A program made the position numbers and the translations under genes. A stretch of 64,000 nucleotides of DNA from Narthecium ossifragum. Taxonomy: Eukaryota > Streptophyta > Magnoliopsida > Dioscoreales > Nartheciaceae. The stretch's first letter is position 1, and each line of letters opens with the position of its first letter. The stretch spans positions 1 through 64,000 of the forward strand of contig CAWUCF010000128.1 in assembly GCA_963920575.1 (NCBI GenBank). Reading direction: 5' to 3'. Shown one piece after another: positions 32,346-43,255 of this stretch. The notes under the pieces were generated by a model. The model made no database searches. It was not told the origin of the DNA and was given only the letters and a program-made list of their open reading frames with translations.

Positions 32346-33949
32346 TTATATACATCTTTAGTGTGCACCATACTAGACAATACCATGTGCACTGATGGGT
32401 TAATCGATAGTGATGTCTTTTATCTAAGCTTTATCCATAAGGAGCATGTGCACGATTGCTTTAACAATAGCTTTATGCATGACCATTCAAGCTTTATCCG
32501 ATAGCTTGGCTTTATCTAGGACCTTCCAAAGTTTGTTTTTTGTTTTCTTCGTCCAATGTTTGTTACATCATGTGCTCCATACCCCACTTCATGTTTGTTT
32601 TGGCATCTGGATGGCTTGAGTTTTCTTTATATGGCTCACTTGGTGGTCAAATTTTCTATTCACCTAATCTAGGGTTTTTAAAATCTTCAAGTGTAGGTTA
32701 GCATCTAGTTTGTTTGATTTGGGGATTTGGGGATTTGGGTCATGGGTTAAATCAAATTAGAGTTGATATGTAGTGTTTATGCTCTTTTAGTACATATATT
32801 GAAGTTCTAAAGTTATATTTTAACAAGTGTTCCATTTCCAAACTTCCCAATTACCCATGTCTTCTTCACCTTCAATGTTTTTCTTTCACAGCCTCTTTTT
32901 GACAGTGATCCATGTCATGGTGGTTAGCCTAGCTAATTTAGAAGATTACAAAGTTTTATCATGCAAAAGTGTGATCTATACTATTAGAGATAATGTTCTT
33001 TTCAAAATTTTTGTCATGTATTATAACCCCAAGTGTGATGCTAATTGAGAGTGGCCTAGTTTTGTACCTGCTCTTTTGCACATAGCATAGGCATGCAAAA
33101 CATCTTTGTATCTGCAAACTAGTACAAAGTGGGTTATTCTTTAGTTCACTCTGTTTTATGCTACGAAAAGTCTAGCATAAATTCATGGGTCCCTAATCAC
33201 CCTTGGATTTATAATCTACAACTGGTTTCCTCACTTGAAAAATATTCAAGCAATTTAACAAAGAACTTCTGCATGAAAAATACATGATGCATTCAATTAA
33301 ATCAGAAGAAAAGGTGCTTTCTTGCAGTGGTTTGTTCTCTTCTGTAGGATTGTTCTAATGTTGAAGAATCTATTAATATTATGTTTTGCGCCATGCAGGT
33401 GCTAGCTGAACAGCCTTCTATTGCGTCTGAAAATTCTGCTTATGTTTATATTTCCTGATTTTTCTTGGGAAGTGTGGATTTGAACTCTGTTGGAGGTAAT
33501 CTACCGTTCTTTTTCAGTAGGTTTACTGTTTTTGTTAGAGGTTTTTAGTTTTATTTTCCTTACTTTTTTGCTTGTAAAGAAAGATCACTATACATTTAAC
33601 AGGAACATTGATAGCTTTTTCTTTACTATAGTTGAAGGCTTATCTTTTGTTTCTCTTTTTGTCTTAATTGCTTCAATCTTCTGCTTTTGCTAGCTCACTG
33701 AGTTTCTTTTGCATATGCATCTAAAATTTTTCATTTAAAGTAGTGCTCTTTCTAGGTAATCGTCAATCTTTTGTAAAATCTTTGTGTTAGTTCATTAACT
33801 TTTCCTTATACTTAGTTAAATAGAGACATTCTAAATACTCTAGTTAAATAGAGACATTCTAAATACTCTAGTTCAATAGAGACATTCTAAATAGAGAGAC
33901 ATTCTATATTTTATCCACTCAAGTTATTTTTGAATTTTATGTAGGAAAA
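32346..33949 (+). other. CACTA 5' leader region, no gene recognised
   Basis: This is AT-rich sequence between the minisatellite and the TNP2 start codon. Short frames (for example 32827-33048 and 33490-33693) show no domain. A good splice acceptor, tgtag, lies just before the TNP2 ATG, so part of this region is probably a 5' untranslated exon and intron. A plausible intron boundary, gccatgcag, also occurs near 33400. Nothing else can be supported. Confidence 0.6.
33813..33911. repeat. 28-bp tandem repeat upstream of TNP2
   Basis: The unit tagttaaatagagacattct followed by aaatactc occurs at 33813 and 33841; a third copy at 33869 has one change and then degrades into a further agacattcta piece. 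It lies about 40 bp upstream of the TNP2 ATG, probably within the 5' intron. Confidence 0.85.
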
Positions 33950-36742
33950 ATGTTGAACAAGAGGTGGATGAAAATCGATGATAGAGGAAATCATGAGTAT
34001 GTAAATGGGGTTGATGCATTTCTTGATTATGCATTTGATCAAGAGGGAGTTGGTGATACAATTCGATGTCCATGCATAAAGTGCAGGAATACTTCATTTA
34101 GAAAGCGAGCTGAGGTCAGGTTTCACTTGCTTAGGCATGAATTTTTGAAGAGTTATACAACGTGGGTATTTCACGGAGAAAAATTAGGCGAAACAGAGAA
34201 GTCAACCAATGATAATCAAGATCCGCCTAGATGTGAGGAAGTCAATATGGAACATGTAGATGATGTAGTTGGACTTCTTTTTGATTCTTTTGCCTTTGAG
34301 AACGTGAATACTTGTGCCGCCCAAGATCCAAATGTCTCTCAAGTTCCAAATGATGAAGCAAAAAGATTCTACAGTTTGTTGAAAGATGCAACTGTGAATC
34401 TTTATCCAGGTTGTAAAGTCTCTAACCTGTCTTTCATAGTGAAAGCACTTCACTTCAAGACACTTCACAACTTGACTAACAAAGCAATGGATTTCTTTCT
34501 AGAATTTTGCAAAGAAATCCTCCCTACTTATGCCTTGGTCCCAAACTCATACTATGAGGCTAGAAAGATTATTGAAGACTTATGTCTTGATTACACAAAG
34601 ATAGATGCATGCAAAAATGATTGCATCTTATACTGGCAAGAACATGAATATGCACAGTCATGTCATGTTTGTGGACTCTCAAGATGGAAAGTGGATGAAA
34701 GTAAGCATAAAATTGCTCATAAAGTATTACGATATTTTCCACTAAAACCTAGAATACAAAAGTTGTATATGTCAAAAGATACTGCAAAAGATATGAGATG
34801 GCATAAGGAGAGGCGAATTGATGATGGGCAACTAAGGCATCCGGCTGATTCGATGGCTTGGAAATCATTTGATGAGCAACATAAGTCATTCGCTGCAGAT
34901 CCACGAAATGTTAGGCTTGGTCTAGCTAGTGATGGATTCCAGCCTTATGGGAATATGAGTTCTTCACATAGCATCTGGCCTGTCGTTCTTGTCCCATATA
35001 ACTTGCCCCCTTGAATGTGCATGAAACATCCTTATTTCATGATGGCACTTCTTATTCCTGGACCTAAATGTCCGGAAAATGATATTGATGTGTACCTACA
35101 ACCCTTGATTAAAGAGCTGAAAGAGCTTTGGGAGGTAGGGTCTATCACATATGATGCATATGCACAACAAAATTTCCAATTACATGCAGCTATAATGTGG
35201 ACTATTAATGATTTTCCCGCATATGGAAATTTATCTGGATGGGGAACTAAAGGAAAGTTAGCTTGTCCATGTTGCCACAAAGATACTTGCTCTCTTTCAA
35301 TAAGGAGTAAGTTATGCTATATGGGTCATCGCCATTTTTTGCCAATTCATCATCCTTGGCGACGAAATAAAAGGAATTTCAATGGCAAGACAGAGGATGA
35401 CCTTGCACCTCATATGTTGACAAGAGATGGAGTGCTTGAACAGTTAAGAAGTTTTGAGGGTGTTACCTATGGGAAAGGCCAGAAACGAAAGCGTACTAAT
35501 CTTAATGGCGTATATAATTGGAAGAAAAAGAGTATTTTTTTCCAATTGCCTTATTGGAAAACGCTCATGTTGCGACATTACCTTGATGTTATGCATATTG
35601 AAAGAAATGTTTCTGATAATGTTTTAGGAACAGTGATGAACATGAAGGGCAAGACTAAAGACACATTAAAGAGCCGTTATGATCTTGTGGACTTGGGTAT
35701 TAGAGAGAGTCTCCATCCTCGTGTTGAAGGGAATAAAGTGCGTTTGCCTGCAGCTTGTTATGCCCTAGCCCCACAAGAGAAGATAATATTTTGCAAGTTT
35801 TTGGCAAATTTGAAAGCACCAGATGGGTTTTCATCAAATATATCAAGATGTGTAAATATCAATGAAAGAAAATTACATGGTTTGAAGTGTCATGATCATC
35901 ACATACTTTTGCAAAGAATACTTCCGCTTGCGGTACGTGGATTACTACCAAAGGAGGTGTGTGAGCCATTAATTGAATTAAGCAATTTTTTCAAGAACTT
36001 GTGCTCAAAGTCTTTGAGAGTAGATGATCTAGATCGACTTGATAATCAAATTGCATTGACATTGTGCAAGATGGAAACAATATTCCCACCAGCCTTTTTC
36101 GATGTTATGATCCACTTGCCAATTCACTTGGCAAAAGAAGCTAAAATTGCTGGACCAGTCCACTATAGATGGATGTATTCAATAGAAAGGTGCGTATTAT
36201 CATAGTATTTTTGACATCTTAATCTAGTTCTTTAATATTATTTAAAAGGCTATTTTCTAATTTTATCATTTGGCAATAGGTATTTGCGTACTCTTAAATC
36301 ATATGTTCGCAATAAAGCTCGTCCGGAAGGATCTATAGCGGAAGGTTATATTGTGGATGAATGCTTAACTTTTTGTTCAAGATACTTGCATAGTGTGGAA
36401 ACAAAATTTAATAGAGCGCCTAGAAATGATGATAGGTGTGACAAGCACAATGGATTGTCAATTTTCGAAAGAAGTGGTTGTGCAAAGGGAGGTTATAAGT
36501 TCCATCATCTAAGCAATGAACAATTTGATCAAGCTCGCATTTATGTGCTTGAAAATTTCCAAGAAGTTTGGCCATTCATAGAGTAAGCATGAACTTGATT
36601 ACTTTTTGTTTCATACCTTGGCAATGATCCAATTTATGATGATGACTTCATTGATGATGAGTACATAGGAGATGATGAAGATAGTGATAATGATGATCTT
36701 CAAGATCATGATACTAGTGATGCATCTACTTCCGATGAGTGA
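33950..36742 (+). pseudogene. tnp2: TNP2-like CACTA transposase, interrupted and shortened
   Basis: TNP2 is the DNA-cutting transposase of CACTA elements. Residues about 5-75 form the N-terminal zinc-binding Transpos_assoc domain (CPCIKC then HLLRHEF). The Transposase_21 core follows, with LASDGFQPYG, PGPKCPENDIDVYLQPLI and HYLDVMHIERNV. An in-frame TGA at 35012-35014 falls where the family has Trp (after YNLPP), so it is a simple TGG-to-TGA change; the frame continues at 35015. An intron at 36190-36279 joins in phase (ER to YLRTLK) to a DUF4218-like region ending at about 36582. The expected DUF4216 domain is missing: the next recognisable coding is an Asp/Glu-rich tail (about 36611-36742) ending at TGA 36740. 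The gene is therefore broken twice and unlikely to give active transposase. Confidence 0.9.
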
Positions 36743-36968
36743 TCTTTGTATCTTAGTTTTTTGTTAGTTCATACATATATGAACATTTTTGCATGTATGA
36801 TCGTGATACTAGTGAACATTGGAATTTTTGGAACTTGACATTTAAGTGAAACACTCCTTCGATCAGTTTGATGTTATTGATCATGCAACTTTAAAATTAT
36901 CATTTTGTCTTTGCATTATTTGGCAAAATTCTTAATTGACTAATATTTTTTATTCTAGCAGGGTACAT

Positions 36969-38937
36969 ATGGCCTTGAAAAATAAATGTGTTGGCGGACG
37001 TGGTGGACGTGGACGAAGACAAATATTAACTTCTAATAGAGTTACAGATGAGGTTACATCCCCTCCACCAAGAGGACAATCTCAATCTCACTCAAGAAGA
37101 GATTTTGGAACTTCACTTCAGCATCAAAATGAGATACCTATAGAGAGGCCAACCAATCCACCAGTGCTGCAATCTCAATTGGGAGAACAAAGAAACTTCG
37201 AGATCGTCATCCAACAACAAACACATCCAGAAGTTGAGATGCAAGCTCAACAATCTGGAAATCCAAGCAGTGCAGGTATAATTTATGTACTTTATTCCAA
37301 GATCAAATAATGGGTTATTCTTATTATCCTCAATCATAATCTTTTTTCTTACAGCCTCTTGTAGTGAAAGTCAAAAACGTGTTAGGGGAAAATATAAATG
37401 CATGAAGGTGGATATGAAGACCAAAAATGGAAAATTGGAAGTAGACATCCCCAATGATATACTAAGGGCTGTAGGTAACAATGCTAGGGATATTGTTAAT
37501 TATTGTGGTTATGTTGTGCGCAACAATGCTCCATTATTTGTGGTCAAACAAAATACTTTTGTGGATGCAAAGTGGAATGATGTTACAAATGCCGCCGGTG
37601 AACAAATGTGGCTTCAAGTGAAGGTAATATGTCTTACTTCAAAGCTTGTTTCTTTTTCTTCCCTTTCATTTGCTGAAATAGTGAAGTGATGACTTCATTT
37701 TATATGCTCTATTCTATTAGGAGAAATTTAAGATATCATCCAACCAAGAGAATAGATTCCAAGGATTTGTATTAAGCACGATGCAACGTTTGTATAGAGG
37801 TTGGCGAAATCGATTGCATGGAATTTATAAGAAGTTTAAAACGGATGAAGATAGGCTTGCCAATCTTCCTGAAGATGTAAAAAGCGAAGATTGGAAGCGT
37901 TTGATAGAGCACTTTGGATCTGAAAAGTTTCAGGTTTAATGAGCTCTAACTTGTTTTCAAACTTATAGTTTATTAGCGTAACTTGTTTATTAGATTCATT
38001 TCTGATTTGTAATTTGTATATGTGTAATATAGAAAGCAAGTCAAAGGAATGCATTGAATAGAGCCCACCTTGTAACCAAGCATACTTGTGGGACCAAATC
38101 ATTTGCTGAAGTTGAGGAGTCAACGGTACCTTCTCTTTCTCTTTTTAAAAAAGATTGATGAACTTAGCTATTTGTGGATACAAGATATAATACTGAGTAT
38201 GTTGCTTATTGTAGAGAGACCAAACAACTGGTGAAAAGGCACCTCCTGATCAAATTTGGCTACTACAACATACTAAAAAAGATAAAGAAGGGGAGTTGCG
38301 ATGGTCTGATCCTAATTCTATGGAAGTTCATGTAAGTGTAAATGTGATATTTTATTTGCCTTGATCTTTGTTCCAATTTGTTGCTTTTATCATTTTTTGA
38401 ATTATGAAATTGTTGATGTAGGACAAACTACATGATCTTGTCAATCAACAAGCGGAAGATAGTGAATCACATTTCACACCTGACGAGATTTTGATACATG
38501 TTCTCGGTGAAAAGTCCGGGTATTTTCGTGGAAAAGGTGCGGGAAAAAAGGCTCCAGGCAAGAGGACAAGACAACAAGAGAGCATGCGTGAGGAGGTACA
38601 GAGAGCAGTAGAGTCAGCTAATGAAGCTATGCTTGAAAATATGAGGGAGAATTTAAGAGCTGATATACGTGCTGGTGTTATTCAAAGTTTACGAGATGAG
38701 ACGAGAGCTAGTGTTAATGATGATATTCGTGCTGAGATTAGAGCTGAGCTAAGACCTTGTGTTGAAGAAGAACTCCGTGACCAACTTCGAGCCCAAGTAC
38801 AACGTGAAGTTGATGCTATGTTTCAAGCACGTATGGCTGACTTCTTCAACAACATGACGCAATCTAGGGCGACGCAATCCAGGGCATCACCCTCTATTGA
38901 TACGAATAGGGTAAGTGGTCAACCATTCTTAAAATAG
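36969..38937 (+). CDS. Ptta/En/Spm-type CACTA protein (TNPA-like), apparently intact
   Basis: This is a six-exon gene: 36969-37275, 37355-37623, 37721-37933, 38033-38125, 38215-38331 and 38422-38937. All introns are GT-AG and all junctions keep frame, giving 504 residues with no stop. The N-terminus has an RGGRGRR basic patch and a Gln/Pro-rich stretch. The middle, containing VPND-like IPNDILRAVGNNARDIVNY, WRNRLHGIYKKF, RNALNRAHLVTKHTCGTKSF and FTPDEI, matches the plant transposase family PF03004 (Transposase_24). The C-terminus, residues about 365-470, is a charged helical repeat of the RAxIRAEL kind, probably a coiled coil for multimerisation. In En/Spm the second protein binds the subterminal repeats. 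The start is the first in-frame ATG after the TNP2 tail. The gene structure is inferred from sequence only. Confidence 0.85.
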
Positions 38938-40519
38938 CATTATAAGGGAGAGTTAGCCCTCTTATTAGTGGACTGCATGTTTGCATGTTTCTGACTAGCA
39001 TCAGAAAGTAATATCAACTTAATTGATATGAATATAAGAATTTGTGATGAAATGGCTCTATAATCCTAGTCTGCGGGTGAATCCATTTTCTTTTCTTATT
39101 GGCATCCACCTTAATGTCTTCTCAGTTTGCATGTCCTGCGTTTAGTTCTGATAACCTTCTCTGTGGGAAATCTTCTGATTTGCACCGGAGAATAGTCTTT
39201 GATTATATGACATCATTATTGATCCCTTTCTTCCGTTTGATTCTTGAAAAAGAACAAAGAAATCAAAATGGTCTGCTACTACTAAAACCTTATCCGTAAT
39301 GTTAGCTCAACCAAATTGCTACAGTAAAGAAAATTTAGATCATTGCTTCTCCATTGACAGAACCTGTAGACAATTTTGCAAGTCCCACTGGATCAAAGAG
39401 GTAAGATATTTCTCGGAGGCATGCTTTATGATAAACTTATTGTGAAGACATACAGACTTTTGGCTAAAGCTTCTAGATCTCTTTTAAGTTCCATCATCTG
39501 TAATCCACTACAGGAACTTTGTAATGCAGTGCATCTATAATTCTGTAAGAATCTGTCCATGAGATCTTGTTCCTTGACTATTTGAGGTCGTCGGCGTAGT
39601 TAGAACATAGCTCTCTGATTACATTTAATAATGTGGTTCGGGTTCATGATTAAGAAGAACTTTAAGTATAACCAGCTGGTCAAAATAATCCAAAGACTAT
39701 AGGTGGAAAAGATCTGCTTTTCTAATTTGTTTAGCCACCAATTTCTACGGTAATGCACTCAATTACATTGGATTCATTCTAATAAATGATACATGTTAGA
39801 TATCAGAGTGTTGAGAGCTTTTGGCAAAGTATGACCTCCTACTGTTAGTTTTGGGAATAAAATCGGAACAATTTGTGAATCATTGAAGTTGGCTTCTGAG
39901 ACCTATACAAACTAATAGGAGTTCCTAATAGCTAAGTAAATGATACAAGCATAATGGCTTAGAAGGCAAATTAAGATGTGGTGGCTGTCGAAATCACCAG
40001 CATCATTTTCATAGACTTGAAGCCTTCTCTGCCCATCATCCACCAGGAATAGTCATGATCCACACGGAAAAGAAATATCTATTGCTTTTAGGGGCTAGTT
40101 CTGCTTTTTGACTAGATATAAGTGGCATGATTTCCTTCACTTGTTTGGTAAAGCAGGACCTTTTATGGAAGTTTTAGATACACCACCTAAATTGTTTATT
40201 CTGAAACTCTAGGTGCATACTTTTCTGAAGCTAACAGCTAATTTCAGCAGGAAAAGGACTAGAGGTTTTTTTTTTTTGATTAGATGAGCCTAAAAGGCTT
40301 GGAAACCGAGCGAGTATCTTTTGGACTAGGGCTTTTGCTTCAAGCTTGCATAAAGTGGAACCTGTTTGTTTCCATAAATGAAAACCTGATCAACTTCTAT
40401 GGAACAAAAGAAGATAACCAACACACTTTTAGGAAGAATCAAAGTACTTCATGCGCTTAAAGTACAAACTTAGTTGTATCTAGGAATAAATCACCATGAA
40501 GTTGAAACTTACAGCACTT
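38938..40519. other. CACTA interior, no gene recognised
   Basis: This is AT-rich non-coding DNA downstream of the PF03004 gene. Short frames such as 39099-39299 show no domain. A run of about 14 T at 40267-40280 could be the A-tail of a minus-strand retroposed fragment. Given the host-gene fragment just to the right, part of this may be captured intron or flank, but I cannot identify any exon here. Confidence 0.5.
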
Positions 40520-41245
40520 GAGCACTAGTAAGATTGTTGATGTTTGAAGGAACAGGCCCAGTGAGTGCATTCCTGTCTAGGCGGCTAACCATACACAATA
40601 TCCTAGTGTCAGAAGCTTGTACAATAAACATGCAATTTAAGCCTCGTTTTGATTCATACTGTAGCTACTTACATGAGCTCCAATTTTTTAACAAGACCCA
40701 GTGTAGCAGGAATGCTTCCAGTGAACTTATTATTGACTAATAACCTGAGAAAATTGAAATGAAGTGGAATTAAAATAATAATAATAAAATAAAGCGTCCA
40801 ATAACATTTTTTACTTCCTTATGAATTGCTCCTAGAAATTAGCCGTTGCCATTTGAAGAGAGGGAAATAGTAGTAGAAATGGATAGTTGTGGTTTAGTAG
40901 CTTACAGATGTATCAATATCATGTTTGAGCTGAAAAGTTGACTTGGGATATTACCCGATAGCTGATTCTTGCTGAAATGACTGTCATTATCACAAAACTA
41001 TGAATAAGATTGTTCTAAGGGCATGAGATCAATATATGGTGAGACTGAGAGTAGTTAGACAAAATGGGACGTACAAATGCTTGGTAGTGGTCAACATGTC
41101 CAAGCCAGGGTTGTTGCCATCAGAGACTGGGATCTGTCCAGTAAGTTTATTCTCGGACAGATCAAGCCAATAAAGTTTCGGCAAGTTGCCAATGGTTGCA
41201 GGTATGTTACCACTAAAGTTGTTGAAATTCAAAGATCTACAGATA
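40520..41245 (-). pseudogene. Captured fragment of an LRR-VIII-1 receptor kinase gene
   Basis: Four exon pieces on the minus strand appear in the right order for the extracellular part of an HPCA1 (At5g49760)-like LRR receptor kinase. From about 41235: NNFSGNIPATIGNLPKLYWL then LTGQIPVS and PGLDMLTTTKH. Near 40985-40905: FHFSKNQLSGNIPSQLF. Near 40745-40675: NNKFTGSIPATLGLVKKLEL. Near 40610-40520: LDRNALTGPVPSNINNLTSA. Intron-like sequence separates them, with plausible GTAAG donors after several. No malectin-like, transmembrane or kinase part is seen, so it is a fragment. It lies between the CACTA gene and the 3' subterminal repeats, antisense to the CACTA genes, as expected of transduplication. 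Confidence 0.85.
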
Positions 41246-42160
41246 TAGGAGGAGAAACAAGTGTTTATGAAAACAGAAAGTCAAGTGTTTATGAAGTTAC
41301 TGCTTGGAAATTTGTGTTATGCAATGACTGCGAGGCCTTGGCATCTGTCAATCAAATAATAAGACTATTTGTGAAAGTTAGGCATTTGCAAGTCTTTTCT
41401 TTTATTTCTGTGGCTCCACTTGCTTTCAACTGCACATGTTTGCACTTACCCAACTATGCTAGAAGTCAGCTGGCTTTGGTAATTTATATTGGATCTACAA
41501 GCAAGTACAATCCAGGCGACCCTATTTAAACAAAAGAATGTCTTTTATTGATGGTACAGGTTACTTTTACTTCTGTGCATATGCAGAATGTTTCCTATAG
41601 TTTTTTTTCTGCTATGCAAATACTTGTTCAGTCACTTGATCATTGAATTAGTGCGATCTTCAGTATATATTCACAGCTTTTTCTTCTTTTCTTGTTTACT
41701 AAAGCATGTAATTTGAAAATGTCGAAAATACAGGGGAGACTCTGTCCGTTTTATTTCGTAAATTTAAATTACGATGTTGGCTTTTATATATTCGTCTATT
41801 ATACACACTGTATTTATGTTTCTAAATGCTAATTCTCTTCTTTTGTTTCCATTTTATATACAGGATACTTGATCTATTAGATCAATGTTAGCTGGTGCGG
41901 ATATCGATCGGACTTGTTTTGGATATTAATGTAATTTAAGTGTAATGTTTTGAATTAACATAATTATATAACTTTGATGTATGCAGTAACTCATCTTTTT
42001 GTATAAGCAACCTACAAAGCTGTTTGTTTATGAAATATATTTTATGGTATGAATTATTTTCATTTGAATCACAATAATGTGTTTGTTTGTTTAGAGAAAA
42101 ACAGTGCTTATAGTTTGCATTCAATTTTTAAATTAAAATATCAAATAATAAAAGTTAGGT
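41246..42160. other. CACTA interior right of the captured fragment, no gene
   Basis: This is AT-rich sequence with no domain in any frame. It may include intron of the captured kinase gene at its left edge, and ordinary 3' CACTA sequence on the right, where the subterminal palindromes start. The frame at 41077-41529 on the plus strand is the complement of the kinase exon plus intron, and is not a gene. Confidence 0.55.
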
Positions 42161-42537
42161 TTGATGACAAATTTTAGTGACAAAAAAAATTGTCACTAAA
42201 ATTAATATTCAGGATTGTGTGACAAACATAGATAGTATTTGTTGTCACCAATAATGAAATTAGTGACAAACAATGATGCTAATACTTGTCACTGTAAATA
42301 CATTTAGTGACAATATTTTTATTGTCACTATAAACTATTCAGTATTGTGTGACAAACTAAGATAGCAATTGTTGTCACTAATAATGGAATTAGTGACAAA
42401 GAATGTTGTTAGTATTTGTCACAATAAATACTTTTAGTGACAATCTATTAATTGTGACTGTAAATACTTTTAGTGACAACCTTTTTATTGTCACTATAAA
42501 CTACTTTCAGTGACAATATCACTTGTCACTGTAAAAA
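42161..42537. repeat. CACTA 3' subterminal palindromes
   Basis: Nine units of the form (t/c)agtgacaa or gtgtgacaaa, a spacer, then ttgtcac(ta) follow one another, matching the motif of the left end. A larger period is also visible: the gtgtgacaaac...ttgttgtcac unit recurs about 125 bp later (near 42218 and 42345) with its neighbours. The terminal CACTA inverted repeat that should follow is absent. Confidence 0.88.
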
Positions 42538-43255
42538 TATACATTGTATAAATAAAAGGCAAAAAGGCAAAAAAGGTAAAAGGTAAAAGCTTGCTATTTT
42601 GGAGGCTGAGCAACCGGGGATTCAACGTGTCCGATTCGGTCGCCAGGAGCTTCGATGAGGGCTGCCTGGGATGATATTCACCAAAACGATGAATGAGAAA
42701 TAAGAAAAAAAATTAGCAAGGCCTAGTATCAAAAAGTGAAGGAAAAGGCAAAAAAGGTAAAATATAAAAGCTTGCTATTTTGCAGGCTGAGGATCCGGGG
42801 ATTCGACCAGTCCGATCCGGTAGCCAGGGGCTTCGAGGAGGCCTGCCTGGGATGATATTTAGCAAAAAGATGAATGAGAAAAAGGGAAAAAAATTCGCAA
42901 GGCCTAGTATCAAAAAGTGAAGGCAAAGGCAAAAAAGGTAAAAGGTAAAAGCTTGCTATTTTGGAGGCTGAGCATCCGGGGATTCGACGTGCCCGATTCG
43001 GTCGCCAGGAGCTTCGAGGAGGCCTGCCTGGGATGATATTCACCAAAAAGATGAATGAGAAATAAGAAAAAAAATTAGCAAGGCCTAGTATCAAAAAGTG
43101 AAGGAAAAGGCAAAAAAGGTAAAAGGTAAAAGCTTGCTATTTTGGAGGCTGAGCATTCGGGGATTCGACGTGCCCGATTCGGTAGCCAGGAGCTTCGAGG
43201 AGGCCTGCCTGGGATGATATTCACCAAAACGATGATTGAGAAATAAGAAAAAAAA

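Larger units (their letters stand above)
31151..42555 (+). mobile_element. CACTA (En/Spm) transposon, right terminus missing
   Basis: It starts with the classic CACTACAAGAAA terminus, then subterminal palindromes, a minisatellite, a TNP2-like transposase gene, a Ptta/En/Spm-type gene, a captured host-gene fragment and a second set of subterminal palindromes. No matching TTTCTTGTAGTG is found at the right: the palindromes stop at about 42537 and satellite begins at about 42556. The element interrupts the gag region of the retrotransposon, so it inserted later. The retrotransposon does not resume on the right, so a deletion or rearrangement removed the CACTA end together with the retrotransposon 5' part. 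Confidence 0.93.

Noticed and set aside
31536..32504. Ser/Pro/Leu-rich plus-strand and Glu/Arg/Gly-rich minus-strand frames
   Set aside because: They are low-complexity translations of the CT-rich minisatellite. All follow the repeat unit.
40267..40280. T-run as the tail of a SINE
   Set aside because: No pol III A and B boxes or target duplication could be recognised around it, so it is left as unclassified sequence.
41077..41529. A 150-codon plus-strand frame
   Set aside because: It is the complement of the LRR exon and its adjoining intron. The minus strand has the recognisable LRR motifs.
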